A DNA stretch of 64,000 nucleotides from RPQJ01 sp963754535 (GCA_963754535.1 CAVWGG010000011.1:62001-126000); one strand, 5' to 3'; numbered from the stretch's first letter, positions 1-9,857 are shown. Made by a program: numbers and translations. Notes: a model not told the origin generated them from the letters alone.

Positions 1-2472
1 GCCGCGGCGCAGCTCGCGCAGGCAGGCCTCGCGCACCGTGGGGTCGTTCCATTCGCTCACGAACGTCTTGATCGAGAGTCGTGCGGCCGGCGGCGTCGTG
101 ATCAATGAAAGATCGCGCAGCCCGCCAAGCGCCATGTTGAGCGTGCGGGGAATCGGCGTGGCCGTCAGCGTCAGCACGTCGACCTCGGACCGGAGCGACT
201 TGAGGCGTTCCTTGTCGCGCACGCCGAAACGGTGCTCCTCGTCGATGATCACGAGCCCGAGGTCCTTGAACTTGACTCCGTGCTGCAGCAGCCGGTGCGT
301 GCCGACGACGATGTCCACCTTGCCGGACGCCAAGCCGTCGAGCGCCACCTTGGACTGTGCGCCCGCGCGGAAGCGCGACAGCAGTTCGATCTTCACGGGC
401 CAGTCGGCGAAGCGGTCGGCGAACGTCTCGTAGTGCTGCTGTGCCAGCAGCGTGGTCGGCACGAGCACCGCCACCTGCTTGCCGCCCTGCACGGCGACGA
501 ATGCCGCGCGCAGCGCGACCTCGGTCTTGCCGAAGCCGACATCGCCGCAGATCACGCGGTCCATCGGTTTGCCCGAGCGCAGGTCCTCGATCACGGCCTG
601 GATGGCGTTCAACTGGTCGACGGTCTCCTCGAACGGGAAGCCGGACTCGAACGCGCGCACCTGCTGGTCGTCCACCTTGAAGGCGTGGCCTGCGCGTGCA
701 GCGCGGCGGGCGTAGACGTCGAGCAGCTCCGCTGCCGCGTCACGGATCTTCGCCGCGGCGCGCGCGCGCGCCTTCGTCCACTGGTCGCCGCCGAGCTTGT
801 GCAGCGGCGCGGATTCCGCGGGCGCGCCGGTGTAGCGGCTGATGCGTTCGAGCGCCTGGACCGGCACGTACAGCTTGTCGCCCTCGGCATATTCGAGCAC
901 GAGGAACTCAGCGGTCATGCCGCCGGCTTCCATCGTGGTCATGCCGGTGTAGCGTCCCACTCCGTAATCTTCATGCACGACCGGCGCGCCCGGGCGCAGG
1001 TCCGCGAGCTGCTGGATGATCTTCGCGGGATCGCGGTCGGTGCGTCGGCGCCGTCGCTCCTGGCGCGCACGCTCGCCGAACAACTGCTCCTCGGCGTAGA
1101 TCGTGACTGGCGGGTCGCGCAGCGTGACGCCGGAGGCGAGCGGCGCGACGGTGAGGGCGATGCGTGCGCTCGAATCGAGGAACTCCTGCCAGTTGCCGAC
1201 CACCTTGGCCGTGATGTCGTACGGCCGCAGCAGTTCGAGCAGCAGTTCGCGCCGGCCGGCGGATTCGGCGGCGAGCAGCACGCGGCCCTCGGTGTAGCGC
1301 AACTGGTCCGCGAACGCGTGCAGCGTCTCTTCGCGGCGCTGATCGATGCGGGCGGACGGCGCGGGTTCGGTGCGGAAGTCCACGACCGGGACGGACGGCA
1401 ACGAAGCCGTTTCCGGCACGTCGGTGCGAGCGGGAGTCGCTGGTGCCGGCCCGAGCAGCACGTGCGGCAACGCAGTCGCGGCCGTAAACCATTCGTCCGC
1501 CGGCACGCAGATCTCTGCAGGGTCGAGCACCGGATGCTCGATGTCGTACCGGCGCTCCTCAAAGCGTTCGACCAGCGAACGCCAGGCGTCGCGCAATCCT
1601 GCATCGTGGTCGGACGGCAGGATCACCGTGGCATGCGCCGGCAGGTAATCGAGGAGCGTGGCGGTCTGCTCGAAGAACAGCGGCAGGTAGTACTCGATGC
1701 CCGCCGGGGCGAGCCCCTCGCCGACGTCGCGATAGAGCGGCATGCGCGTCAGGTCGCCCTGGAAGCGCGTGCGGAAGCGCCGGCGGAAGTCCTTGATCGC
1801 CTCGGGCGACAGGCTGAACTCGCGGGCCGGCAGCAGGTCGAGTCGCGGCAGCTTTTCGCGCGAGCGCTGCGATTCGGCGTCGAAGCTGCGGATGCTGTCG
1901 ATGACGTCGTCGAACAGGTCGATCCGCAGCGGCGATTCGGCTCCCATCGGGTACACGTCGAACAGCGAGCCACGGATGGCGAAGTCGCCAGGCTCGCCCA
2001 CCTGCGGCACGCTCGCGTAGCCGGCGCTGGCGAGGCGCAAGCGGAACTGCTCGAGGTCCAGTGCCTCGCCGGCCTTGAGGCTGAGTGCGTGGCCGTCGAT
2101 GAACGTGCGCGGCGGCAGGCGCTGCAGCACGGTCTGCAGGTCGACGATCACGATGCCGCGCTTCAGGGCGGGCAGGCGCGCCAGCGTGCGCAGGCGCTGC
2201 GAAATGATGTCGGGGTGCGGCGAGAACTGGTCGTATGGCAGCGTCTCGTAGCCGGGGAAGCCGAAAATCGGCACGGCGCCCGCGCAGAAGAACGAAAGCT
2301 CTTCCTCGAGACGGGCGGCGGTCGCCGCGTCACTCGTCACCAGCAGGACCGGTCCGGCCGCCTGCGCGGCCGCGCGCGCCACCTGCAGGGCAGTGGCGGC
2401 TCCGGTCAGGCCGAGCCAGCGCAGGCTCGGGTGTTCGTGCGTGGGCAGCAGGGCGGGTTGATCGACGGGCAT
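1..2472 (-). CDS. mfd: Transcription-repair coupling factor Mfd, N-terminal part (cut by window edge)
   Basis: Mfd is an ATP-dependent DNA translocase that removes RNA polymerase stalled at lesions and recruits UvrA for nucleotide excision repair. The minus-strand frame reads from an ATG at 2472 without a stop to base 1, giving 824 codons; the C-terminal part lies outside. The N-terminus has the UvrB-homology pattern (GYETLPYDQFSPH near residue 80). The polymerase-interaction domain falls at about 600-960, a Walker A GDVGFGKTEVALRA at about 515-550 and the DEEH helicase box (VIIDEEHRFGVRDK) at about 215-250, followed by TATPIPRTLNMAL. No strong Shine-Dalgarno precedes the ATG, but the homology begins there. 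The family is normally about 1150 residues. Confidence 0.96.
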   Translation of the reverse strand, partial: MPVDQPALLPTHEHPSLRWLGLTGAATALQVARAAAQAAGPVLLVTSDAATAARLEEELSFFCAGAVPIFGFPGYETLPYDQFSPHPDIISQRLRTLARLPALKRGIVIVDLQTVLQRLPPRTFIDGHALSLKAGEALDLEQFRLRLASAGYASVPQVGEPGDFAIRGSLFDVYPMGAESPLRIDLFDDVIDSIRSFDAESQRSREKLPRLDLLPAREFSLSPEAIKDFRRRFRTRFQGDLTRMPLYRDVGEGLAPAGIEYYLPLFFEQTATLLDYLPAHATVILPSDHDAGLRDAWRSLVERFEERRYDIEHPVLDPAEICVPADEWFTAATALPHVLLGPAPATPARTDVPETASLPSVPVVDFRTEPAPSARIDQRREETLHAFADQLRYTEGRVLLAAESAGRRELLLELLRPYDITAKVVGNWQEFLDSSARIALTVAPLASGVTLRDPPVTIYAEEQLFGERARQERRRRRTDRDPAKIIQQLADLRPGAPVVHEDYGVGRYTGMTTMEAGGMTAEFLVLEYAEGDKLYVPVQALERISRYTGAPAESAPLHKLGGDQWTKARARAAAKIRDAAAELLDVYARRAARAGHAFKVDDQQVRAFESGFPFEETVDQLNAIQAVIEDLRSGKPMDRVICGDVGFGKTEVALRAAFVAVQGGKQVAVLVPTTLLAQQHYETFADRFADWPVKIELLSRFRAGAQSKVALDGLASGKVDIVVGTHRLLQHGVKFKDLGLVIIDEEHRFGVRDKERLKSLRSEVDVLTLTATPIPRTLNMALGGLRDLSLITTPPAARLSIKTFVSEWNDPTVREACLRELRRG

Positions 2473-2627
2473 CGGATTCCAGCGGGCAATGAATGAGGCT
2501 CCCCCGCGCCTGGACGCGGCAGAGATTCGCAGGAAACGTCGACGGGGTTTCGACCCGCCCTTGGTCCGGTGCAACGGCCGGACGCCCCCGCTTCAGGCAG
2601 GGGACGCGGCGATTCTAGCGGTTCGGC

Positions 2628-2915
2628 TCAGCGGCGGAGCGTGACCGCATGGACGACGTGGTCGTACTCGAAATAGACGATCTTGTCCGCGTAGACCCAC
2701 CGGGTGATCGGGGGTTGTCCGACCGGGGCAAACCGCTCGGTCGGCGCGCCGAACTGGCGCTCCACCTGGGCCATGCTCTGGCCACGGGCAGGCGTGGCCA
2801 CCGCGGTCGTCGCCGCGGGCGGATCTGCCATTTCGAGGGTCTGGGCGGGCAGGGCCGGCGCTGTCGCAAGCCCGGCCAGGCAAAGGCTGATTGCCGTGAA
2901 TGTCTGCTTGCGCAT
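2628..2915 (-). CDS. Small secreted hypothetical protein, BamE/SmpA-like sequence pattern
   Basis: A 95-residue protein with a clear signal peptide (MRKQTFTAISLCLAGLATAPALPAQ) and a short mature domain of about 50 residues. The stretch MAQVERQFGAP followed by ITRWVYADKIVYFEYDHVVH resembles the start of BamE/SmpA-type folds (a helix with V..FG.P, then beta strands). No lipobox cysteine is present, so it should be periplasmic rather than a lipoprotein. A GGAG-like site precedes the ATG. It is transcribed divergently from lolC and sits after the start of mfd. The function is unknown; the BamE-like assignment is a pattern impression only. Confidence 0.75.
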   Translation of the reverse strand: MRKQTFTAISLCLAGLATAPALPAQTLEMADPPAATTAVATPARGQSMAQVERQFGAPTERFAPVGQPPITRWVYADKIVYFEYDHVVHAVTLRR

Positions 2916-3087
2916 GCTTCCGTGTCTCCAGTGAGGCCCCGCGAACTATAACATTCGCCGTGAAAGCGCCGGAGCGTGGCGGCCTAATTCCTTGTTCCAG
3001 TTCACTATCTGGCGCGGCGGGAAACGTGCAAAGCCGGGCTGCGCCGGGTAGCCTTGCGGCCTCCCGCCCCACGAGCCACTGCCCACG

Positions 3088-4338
3088 GTGTTCCACCCGC
3101 TGCCCGTCTTCGTTGGCCTGCGCTACGTCCGGACCCGCAGGCAGGGTTTCTTCGTCTCGTTCATCTCGTGGATTTCGATGGCCGGGGTGTGCCTCGGCGT
3201 CGCGGCGCTGATCACGATCATCTCGGTCATGAACGGCTTCGAGGGCGAGTTGCGCAACCGGCTGGTGTCGCTCACTGCGCATGCCACCGTGTCTGGGCCG
3301 CCTGAGCGCATGGCGAACTGGCAGGCGGTCACCGAACGCATTCGAACCGTGCCGGGCGTGGAGGGTGTCGCGCCGTTCGTCGACGTGCAGGCGATGCTCG
3401 GGCGCTCCGGCACGCTCGAGCCGGTGCTGCTGCACGGCATCGATCCGGTGGCCGAAGCCAACGTGTCGTCGATCGAGCGCAACCTGCTGCAAGGGAAGCT
3501 CAGTGACCTGAAGGCCGGCTCGCGCAGCATGGTCATTGGCCGTGTGCTTGCCTGGCAGATCGGCGCCGAACTCGGCGATGAACTCACGGTGATGGTGCCC
3601 GGCCGCGACATGCTCGCGGCGGGTGGCCGCCCGCTGCTGCAGACCTTTACCGTCACCGGCATCTTCGAAGTCGGGCTGCAGGATCACGACGCGTCGCTGG
3701 CTCTCGTGTCGATCGCCGACGCGGCTGACCTGACCGGCGCCGCGAACGCGACACCGGCCGGGTTGCGCATCCGCTTCGACGACGTGATGAACGCGCCCGC
3801 GCGCACCGCCGACCTGCGCCGGGCCGTGGGCGCGGGGCTGCAGGTCAAGGACTGGAGCGAGGAACACTCCGCGTACTTCCGGGCCATCCGCATCGAGAAG
3901 ACGATGATGAGCCTGATCCTGCTGCTCGTCGTCGCTGTGGCCGCGTTCAACATCGTGGCGGCGCTGGTGATGGTGGTGAACGAGAAGCGCTCGGACATCG
4001 CGATCCTGCGCACGCTCGGCATGACCCCGCGCGGCATCGTCGGCGTGTTTCTCACCCAGGGCCTGGTGATCGGCACCGTCGGGACGCTGTTCGGCCTCGT
4101 GCTCGGCGTCCTGATCGCGGCCAACGTCGGCACCATCGTTCCGGTGCTCGAGCGTGTGTTCCGCTTTCACGTGATGGACCCTTCCGTCTACTACATCACG
4201 CAGATTCCAGCGGAGCTGCGGATCGGCCAGATCCTGACGATCACGCTGGTGGCGTTTACGCTCACGGTCGTCGCGACGATCTACCCGGCGATCCGCGGTG
4301 CGGCGACGGAGCCCGCCGAGGCGCTGCGCTACGAATGA
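3088..4338 (+). CDS. lolC: Lipoprotein-releasing ABC transporter permease LolC
   Basis: Inner-membrane permease of the LolCDE complex, which extracts outer-membrane lipoproteins and passes them to LolA. The 416-residue protein has the MacB/FtsX layout. An N-terminal membrane helix follows VFVGLRYVRTRRQGFF and contains the family signature SVMNGFEGELRNR. A large periplasmic domain spans about 50-270, and three C-terminal helices start at about 275 (LILLLVVAVAAFNIVAAL). The start is GTG; FHPLPVFVGLRY is the usual LolC N-terminus. It overlaps lolE by 4 nt (ATGA), so the two are translationally coupled. LolC and LolE are close paralogues, and the C/E names here rest on gene order and the N-terminal sequence. 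Confidence 0.93.
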   Translation: MFHPLPVFVGLRYVRTRRQGFFVSFISWISMAGVCLGVAALITIISVMNGFEGELRNRLVSLTAHATVSGPPERMANWQAVTERIRTVPGVEGVAPFVDVQAMLGRSGTLEPVLLHGIDPVAEANVSSIERNLLQGKLSDLKAGSRSMVIGRVLAWQIGAELGDELTVMVPGRDMLAAGGRPLLQTFTVTGIFEVGLQDHDASLALVSIADAADLTGAANATPAGLRIRFDDVMNAPARTADLRRAVGAGLQVKDWSEEHSAYFRAIRIEKTMMSLILLLVVAVAAFNIVAALVMVVNEKRSDIAILRTLGMTPRGIVGVFLTQGLVIGTVGTLFGLVLGVLIAANVGTIVPVLERVFRFHVMDPSVYYITQIPAELRIGQILTITLVAFTLTVVATIYPAIRGAATEPAEALRYE

Positions 4339-5603
4339 CCATGACTCGGCGTGGCACTCCGTTCGAACTCACGATCGGCCGGCGCTACCTGCGCTCGACC
4401 GGCAACCGCTTCCTGTCCTTCATCTCGTTGATCTCGATGGTGGGCGTGGCGATCGGCGTGGCGGTGCTGATCGTCGTGCTGTCGGTGATGAACGGCTTCG
4501 AGCACGAACTGCGGTCGCGCATCCTGAGCCTGACGTCGCACGCAACGGTGACGGCCTTCGGCGAGGGACTCGTCGGGTGGGAGGCGATGCGGGACACGGC
4601 GCTCGAGAATCCTCGCGTGTCTGCCGCGGCACCGTTCGTGGAATCGGAGACGCTGCTGATCGCCGATCACGCCGCGGGCGCTTCGAGCGCAGCCACCTTG
4701 CGTGGGATCGATCCGCTGCTCGAGGCGCAGGTCTCCGCGCTGGGTGAGCGGCTCACGGGTGGCTCGATGCAATCCCTGCAGCCGGGTTCGTTCAATGTCC
4801 TGCTGGGCGAGGAACTGGCGAACAAACTCGGCGTGGGGCTGGGCGGCGCCGTCGTCGTTGCCGTCGCCAAGGGTACCGTGACGCCTGCCGGCGTGCTGCC
4901 ACGCCTGCGTCGATTCAAGGTCGCGGGCATCTTCCGCTCCGGCATGTACGAGATCGATGCAACCCTCGCGGTGGTGCATGTCGCGGACGCGGCGCGACTG
5001 CTGCGGCTCGGCGCCAACGTGACCGGCCTGCGGCTCGCGGTCAAGGATCCTTACGAGGCGCCGCTCGCCGTGCGCGAAGTTGCCAACCAGCTCGGCGGCG
5101 GGCTCTACGTCGAGGACTGGACGCAGCGCAACGCGAACTTCTTCCGCTCGATCGAGCTGACCAAGCGCATGATGTTCTTCATCCTGCTGCTGGTCGTGGC
5201 GGTCGCCGCGTTCAACATCGTGTCGACGCTGGTAATGGCGGTGAAGGACAAGCAGCCCGACATCGCCATCCTGCGCACGATCGGCGCGCGCCCCTCGAGC
5301 ATCCTCGCGATCTTCACGACGCAGGGCACCGTGATTGGCCTGCTCGGCACGCTGGGCGGCGTGGCTCTCGGCGTGTTGATCTCGCTGAATCTCGAGTCGA
5401 TCGTCCACGGCCTGGAGCGTGTCTTCGGCGTGCATTTCATGGACGCGAGCGTCTACCTCATGAGCGACTTGCCGGCGCGCGTCGAGCCCGGCGACGTGCT
5501 GCTCATCGCGGGCACGGCGTTCGCGCTCTGCTGTCTATCCACCCTGTATCCCGCGTGGCGCGCTGCGACCACCGACCCGGCGAGGGCCCTGCGCCATGAC
5601 TGA
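4335..5603 (+). CDS. lolE: Lipoprotein-releasing ABC transporter permease LolE-type
   Basis: Second FtsX-type permease (422 residues), paralogous to the preceding gene. It shares the first membrane helix followed by SVMNGFEHELRSRIL, a periplasmic core of about 220 residues, and three C-terminal helices beginning near LLLVVAVAAFNIVSTLVM. The ATG lies in the lolC stop (ATGA); a second ATG six bases downstream is an alternative start. It overlaps lolD by 8 nt. The order here is permease-permease-ATPase, unlike the lolC-lolD-lolE order of Escherichia coli. It would form the heterodimeric membrane part of LolCDE. Confidence 0.93.
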   Translation: MTMTRRGTPFELTIGRRYLRSTGNRFLSFISLISMVGVAIGVAVLIVVLSVMNGFEHELRSRILSLTSHATVTAFGEGLVGWEAMRDTALENPRVSAAAPFVESETLLIADHAAGASSAATLRGIDPLLEAQVSALGERLTGGSMQSLQPGSFNVLLGEELANKLGVGLGGAVVVAVAKGTVTPAGVLPRLRRFKVAGIFRSGMYEIDATLAVVHVADAARLLRLGANVTGLRLAVKDPYEAPLAVREVANQLGGGLYVEDWTQRNANFFRSIELTKRMMFFILLLVVAVAAFNIVSTLVMAVKDKQPDIAILRTIGARPSSILAIFTTQGTVIGLLGTLGGVALGVLISLNLESIVHGLERVFGVHFMDASVYLMSDLPARVEPGDVLLIAGTAFALCCLSTLYPAWRAATTDPARALRHD

Positions 5604-6279
5604 ACCATCGATCCTCGCGTGCGAGGGAGTGCACAAGCATTTCGTGGAAGCGGGGCAGCGCCTCGAAGTCCTGCGCGGCGTCGAGCTGCAGGTGCGGGCG
5701 GGCGAGACGCTCGCGATCATCGGCGCTTCCGGCTCGGGTAAGACGACGCTGCTGCAGATCCTCGGCGGCCTCGACCTGCCGACACAGGGCGCCGTGCGCC
5801 TGATGGGCCAGGCCTTCGCGGACCTGTCGGAGGCCGCACGCGGCGACCTGCGCAATCGTGCGCTGGGTTTCGTTTACCAGTTTCATCACCTGCTGCCCGA
5901 GTTCAGCGCCCTGGAGAACGTTGCGATGCCGCTGCTCGTGCGGCGCACCTCCGCGGCGGATGCGCGTCGCGAGGCGCAGTGGTTCCTGGATCGCGTGGGC
6001 CTGGGCCAGCGGCTTACGCATCGGCCATCGCAGCTCTCGGGCGGCGAACGGCAGCGTGCGGCCGTTGCGCGCGCCCTGGTGACGCGACCGAAGATCGTGC
6101 TGGCGGACGAGCCGACCGGCAACCTCGACGGCCGCAACGCCGAGAGCGTGCTCGAGCTCATGCTCGAACTGAACCGCGAACTCGGCACCAGCCTCGTGCT
6201 GGTCACGCACTCGAACGAAATCGCCTCGCGCATGCAGCGTGTCCTGACCCTGCAGGATGGCCAGCTAATCGAGGGCTGA
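5596..6279 (+). CDS. lolD: Lipoprotein-releasing ABC transporter ATPase LolD
   Basis: A 227-residue ATPase that drives lipoprotein release by LolCE. Walker A is GASGSGKTT (about residue 45), the ABC signature is LSGGERQRAAVARAL (about 145) and Walker B with the following D-loop is VLADEPTGNLD. The switch histidine is in LVLVTHSNE. The segment FVYQFHHLLPEFSALENVAMPL matches LolD/MacB-class ATPases. The ATG at 5596 overlaps the end of lolE, closing the three-gene operon. Confidence 0.96.
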   Translation: MTEPSILACEGVHKHFVEAGQRLEVLRGVELQVRAGETLAIIGASGSGKTTLLQILGGLDLPTQGAVRLMGQAFADLSEAARGDLRNRALGFVYQFHHLLPEFSALENVAMPLLVRRTSAADARREAQWFLDRVGLGQRLTHRPSQLSGGERQRAAVARALVTRPKIVLADEPTGNLDGRNAESVLELMLELNRELGTSLVLVTHSNEIASRMQRVLTLQDGQLIEG

Positions 6280-6365
6280 ATCGGGCTGAACTCGCCGATT
6301 AGTCGCGTCGCCACCCGCCGGGACTGACCCGCACCCTGACGTCCTCGCGGTCGGGACGTCGAATC

Positions 6366-8669
6366 ATGTGGCAATTGGCGGCAGGCCTCCTGGCCGGCTC
6401 CTGTGCGGCGCTCAGCCTGCCGCACGCGCCTCCTGTCGCGCTGGTGTGGGCCGGTCTGCTCGCGAGCATCGCCTGCGCCTGCGCGTGGCGCCGAGCCTGG
6501 CTGCTGGGGCCGGGAGCGGGGCTCTGGCTCACCGCACTGCAGCTCAATGCCGGCCTGGCCGATCGGCTGGATCCCGCGCTGGAGGGGCACGCACTGCGCG
6601 TGCGCGGTGTCGTCACGAGCGTGCCGCAGGGCACCCTCGACCTACTCAAGTTCCGCTTGTCGCCGCTGCCGGAGGGCGACTCGCGATCGCTGCCCCGGCT
6701 CCTCGAGCTGACGTGGTACGACGCGCCTGCCCGCATTGATGCCGGCGAGACGCTTGAACTCGAAGTGAAACTGCGTCGTCCACGTGGGTTCGCCAATCCT
6801 GGCGGGCACGACAACGAGGCACGGATGCTGCGCGATCGTGTTGGCGCGAGCGGCTACGTGCGCTCGGGCGAACGGCTCGGTCGTGATGCAGCCGCTGCGT
6901 TCAGGTATCCGGTACTGCTCGCACGCGCGCGGGTTGCATCGATCATTCGCGACACACTCGGGGAACGACCGTCGGCCGGCATCGTCGCCGGACTCGCCGT
7001 CGGCCTGCAGGACGCGCTGAGCCGCGAACAATGGCTGCAACTCGCGCGCAGTGGCACCAGCCACCTGATGGCGATTTCGGGCTTGCACATCGCAATGGTG
7101 GCTGCAGTCTTCGGCTGGCTCGGCGGACGGGTACAGCGATTCCGTCAAAGCCGGGGTGCGACGGGTGCCACGCGCGATGCGTCGGTCGGCGCAGCCGCGA
7201 TCGCAGCACTGGGCTACAGCCTGCTTGCAGGCTGGTCCGTGCCGACGCAGCGCACGATGGTCATGATCGCGTGCGGCGCCGCGGCGCTCCTGTTGCGTCG
7301 ACGAGTCGGCATCGCAGATGGACTGGGCCTTGGCATCGTCGGCGTGTTGCTGCTCGACCCGCTGGCACCGCTCGCGCCAGGCTTCTGGCTGTCGTTTGGC
7401 GCCGTGGCCGTGATTCTCTATGGGGCCACCGGGCACGTCCGGCCGCTCGGTCCAGTGCGCAGTTACCTGCTGGTCCAGGTCGTCGTCACGCTGGGGCTCG
7501 TGCCCGTGTTGGCGGGCAGCTTCGGCTCGGTCTCGCTCGTGTCCGCGCTCGTCAACCTGTACGCGATCCCGCTCTACACGCTGCTGGTCGTGCCTGCCGT
7601 GCTCGTCTCGTGCGCCGTGGCACAGGTTTCCGGCACCGCAGGCGCGGTCATGCTCGACTGGACGGGCCGGTTGATCGAAGCGACGTGGCCACTGATCGAG
7701 GTGCCGGCATCGTGGCCGCTCGCCACGTGGCCAATCGCCGGGCTCGACGGCATGGCCTGGGTCGCGCTCATGCTCGGCACGCTCGCGGCGCTGTCGCCTT
7801 TGCCGATCGTGGGTCGCATTGCTGGTGGCGTGCTCATTGCGACCGCTTGCCTGTGGCGGCCTGCGCCCGTCCCCTACGGGGCCGCGCACATCACGATTCT
7901 CGACGTGGGGCAAGGACTTTCGGTCGTGGTCGAAACGCGTGGACACACGCTCGTCTACGACGCAGGACCTTCGTTCCGCACGGGCAGCGACACCGGGCAA
8001 CTGGTGGTCGTTCCTTTCCTCAAGTCGCGCGGCATCCGCACGGTGGATCGCGTCGTCGTGAGTCACGACGACGACGATCACAAGGGCGGTGCGGGCAGCG
8101 TGCTCGCCTTGATGGATGCGCGCGCCCTGACATTGGGCCCGAGCCTGCAAGCGGGCACGCTCTACGACAGCCGTGCTCTTGTCGCCCGGGACACCTGTCG
8201 GCGTGGCGAGGCCTGGGCCTGGGACGGCGTCGGCTTTCGCTGGGTGCATCCCGGTGACGTGCGCTACGAACGTGACAACGACAGTTCGTGCGTGTTGCTC
8301 GTGAGTGCAGGTGGGCACACGGCGCTCGTCACCGGGGACATCGAGGCCGAGGCTGAGCGTGAACTGGTGCGCGCAGGGGCGTTGGCACCTGTCGACATCG
8401 TCGTCGTGCCCCACCATGGCAGCCGCACTTCTTCGACGCAGGACTTCGTGACGGCGTTGAGGCCGCGCTGGGCCATCTACGCAGTGGGGTACCGCAACCG
8501 CTGGAACTTCCCTGTCCGGCGCGTCGTGGAGCGTTGGGAGCAGGCTGGAGCCCAGGGGGTGCGGACGAGCGTTGGCGGAGCGGTAACGTTCGAGCTTGCG
8601 CCCGGGCGCGCCGTGGCGCCGCCGGTCGAATGGCGGCGTGAACAGCCGCGTCCGTGGCGTGATCCTTGA
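6366..8669 (+). CDS. comEC: DNA internalization competence protein ComEC/Rec2
   Basis: Inner-membrane channel for single-stranded DNA during natural transformation. The 767-residue protein has the full family architecture. N-terminal membrane helices come first, with a small OB-like soluble region (about 60-170). The central Competence domain holds GTSHLMAISGLHIAMVAAVFGW and many helices (about 220-500). The C-terminal metallo-beta-lactamase-like domain starts at about 520 (ITILDVGQGLSVVVE) and carries the motif SHDDDDHKGGAG and a later VVPHHGSRTSST. All usual domains are present, suggesting a working protein. It stands alone between lolD and exbB; no other competence gene lies in the window. 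Confidence 0.95.
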   Translation: MWQLAAGLLAGSCAALSLPHAPPVALVWAGLLASIACACAWRRAWLLGPGAGLWLTALQLNAGLADRLDPALEGHALRVRGVVTSVPQGTLDLLKFRLSPLPEGDSRSLPRLLELTWYDAPARIDAGETLELEVKLRRPRGFANPGGHDNEARMLRDRVGASGYVRSGERLGRDAAAAFRYPVLLARARVASIIRDTLGERPSAGIVAGLAVGLQDALSREQWLQLARSGTSHLMAISGLHIAMVAAVFGWLGGRVQRFRQSRGATGATRDASVGAAAIAALGYSLLAGWSVPTQRTMVMIACGAAALLLRRRVGIADGLGLGIVGVLLLDPLAPLAPGFWLSFGAVAVILYGATGHVRPLGPVRSYLLVQVVVTLGLVPVLAGSFGSVSLVSALVNLYAIPLYTLLVVPAVLVSCAVAQVSGTAGAVMLDWTGRLIEATWPLIEVPASWPLATWPIAGLDGMAWVALMLGTLAALSPLPIVGRIAGGVLIATACLWRPAPVPYGAAHITILDVGQGLSVVVETRGHTLVYDAGPSFRTGSDTGQLVVVPFLKSRGIRTVDRVVVSHDDDDHKGGAGSVLALMDARALTLGPSLQAGTLYDSRALVARDTCRRGEAWAWDGVGFRWVHPGDVRYERDNDSSCVLLVSAGGHTALVTGDIEAEAERELVRAGALAPVDIVVVPHHGSRTSSTQDFVTALRPRWAIYAVGYRNRWNFPVRRVVERWEQAGAQGVRTSVGGAVTFELAPGRAVAPPVEWRREQPRPWRDP

Positions 8670-8751
8670 ACCATGCCCGTCGCCGCGGGGGAGGGGTTCC
8701 AGTATCATCGGCGGGTCATTTTTGCCGGGCACAGGGACTCGAGCACGCCAC

Positions 8752-9432
8752 ATGTTCGAAATCGTGAAGGCCGGCGGCATCGTAATGGTGCCGCTCATCC
8801 TCTGCTCCATACTTGCCGCCGCCATCACGCTCGAGCGCCTCTGGACGCTGCGGAGCCAGCGCGTCGTGCCCGAGGAACTGGTCGACAAGGTGTGGCGCTG
8901 GGTCGAGAACCGTACCCTGTCCGACAAGCAGATCCTGGCGCTGCAGCAGCACTCGCCGTTGGGTCGCGTGCTGGCCGCGGGGCTGGCGAACCGCAACCGC
9001 GATCGCTCGCTGATGATCGAGGCCATCGAGGACGCCGGGCGCCACGTCGCGCACGAACTTGAGCGTTACCTGAATGCCCTCGGCACGATCGCGGCCATCT
9101 CGCCGCTGCTCGGTCTGCTCGGCACCGTCACCGGCATGATCCGGACGTTCAAAGCCATCACGATCGCCGGCGTGGGCAACCCCACGGCCATGGCGTCGGG
9201 TATCGCCGAAGCGCTCATCACGACCGCGACCGGCCTCATCATCGCTATCCCGGCGTTGGTTGCTTACCGCCTGCTTCGCGGCCGCGTCGACGGCCATGTC
9301 ATCGACATGGAGAAGGAATCGCTCAAGCTGGTGCAGGCGATCGACCGTGCGAGCGCGTTGCGCCCCGCGTCCGCTGTCGAGATCGGCGCTGCGTTGTCGG
9401 CCCAGCAGGGCTCGCAGGAAGCCGTGGCTTGA
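8752..9432 (+). CDS. exbB: ExbB/TolQ-family proton channel subunit
   Basis: MotA/TolQ/ExbB-type subunit of a proton-motive-force motor, 226 residues. Helix 1 is at about residues 8-28 (IVMVPLILCSILAAAI). Helices 2 and 3 lie in the typical LGTIAAISPLLGLLGTVTGMI and EALITTATGLIIAIPALVAY segments, the latter with the conserved Thr-rich face. The ATG at 8752 fits the usual N-terminus (MFEIVKAGG); the open frame extends farther upstream without homology. It is followed by exbD with the stop and start overlapping. It heads a block with msbA, lpxK and kdsB, an arrangement known from Xanthomonas-like bacteria. Whether it powers TonB-dependent uptake or another process is not visible. Confidence 0.92.
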   Translation: MFEIVKAGGIVMVPLILCSILAAAITLERLWTLRSQRVVPEELVDKVWRWVENRTLSDKQILALQQHSPLGRVLAAGLANRNRDRSLMIEAIEDAGRHVAHELERYLNALGTIAAISPLLGLLGTVTGMIRTFKAITIAGVGNPTAMASGIAEALITTATGLIIAIPALVAYRLLRGRVDGHVIDMEKESLKLVQAIDRASALRPASAVEIGAALSAQQGSQEAVA

Positions 9433-9857
9433 AATTCCAGCGGAAGCAGCGCGAGGAGGTCGAGCTCAACATGACGTCGCTGATCGACGTCGTGCTGCTG
9501 CTGCTGATCTTCTTCATGATGTCCACCAAGTTCATCGACGAGAGCCGGCTGCAGGTCCGGTTGCCCACGGCGGGTGTCCAGCCCGACGAGGCCTCGGTCA
9601 AGGAAACGGTCGAAATCGAGGTCACCGCCGAAGGCAACTATCGCGTGGGCGGTCGCGATCTCGTCAACAACAGTCCGGACACGCTCGCCACGGCACTTGC
9701 ACGCGCCACCAGCGGCAACCGCGCGCAGCCCCTCACGATCCGCGCCGACGCGCGGGCCGTGCACCAGTCGGTCGTCACGGCGATGGACGTCGCCGGGCGC
9801 CTCGGCTACCGCCAGATCAACATCGCGACGGTGCACGATGGGTCGGAAAGGCGATAA
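9429..9857 (+). CDS. exbD: ExbD/TolR-family biopolymer transport protein
   Basis: Partner of the preceding ExbB, 142 residues. It has a short charged N-terminus (KFQRKQREEVELNMTSLIDV), a single helix VVLLLLIFFMMSTKF with the proton-carrying Asp in LIDVV, and a periplasmic domain. The TTG at 9429 overlaps the exbB stop (TTGA) and gives the complete basic N-terminus typical of the family; the first ATG (9471) would remove it. The end overlaps the probable msbA start by 20 nt. Confidence 0.92.
   Translation: MKFQRKQREEVELNMTSLIDVVLLLLIFFMMSTKFIDESRLQVRLPTAGVQPDEASVKETVEIEVTAEGNYRVGGRDLVNNSPDTLATALARATSGNRAQPLTIRADARAVHQSVVTAMDVAGRLGYRQINIATVHDGSERR

Noticed and set aside
232..2496. 754-residue open frame on the plus strand opposite mfd
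   Set aside because: It mirrors the mfd coding strand, has Arg/Ala/His-rich composition typical of antisense GC-rich frames, and shows no domain.
6642..9026. 794-residue minus-strand frame across comEC and exbB
   Set aside because: It spans two well-supported plus-strand genes and has no domain of its own.
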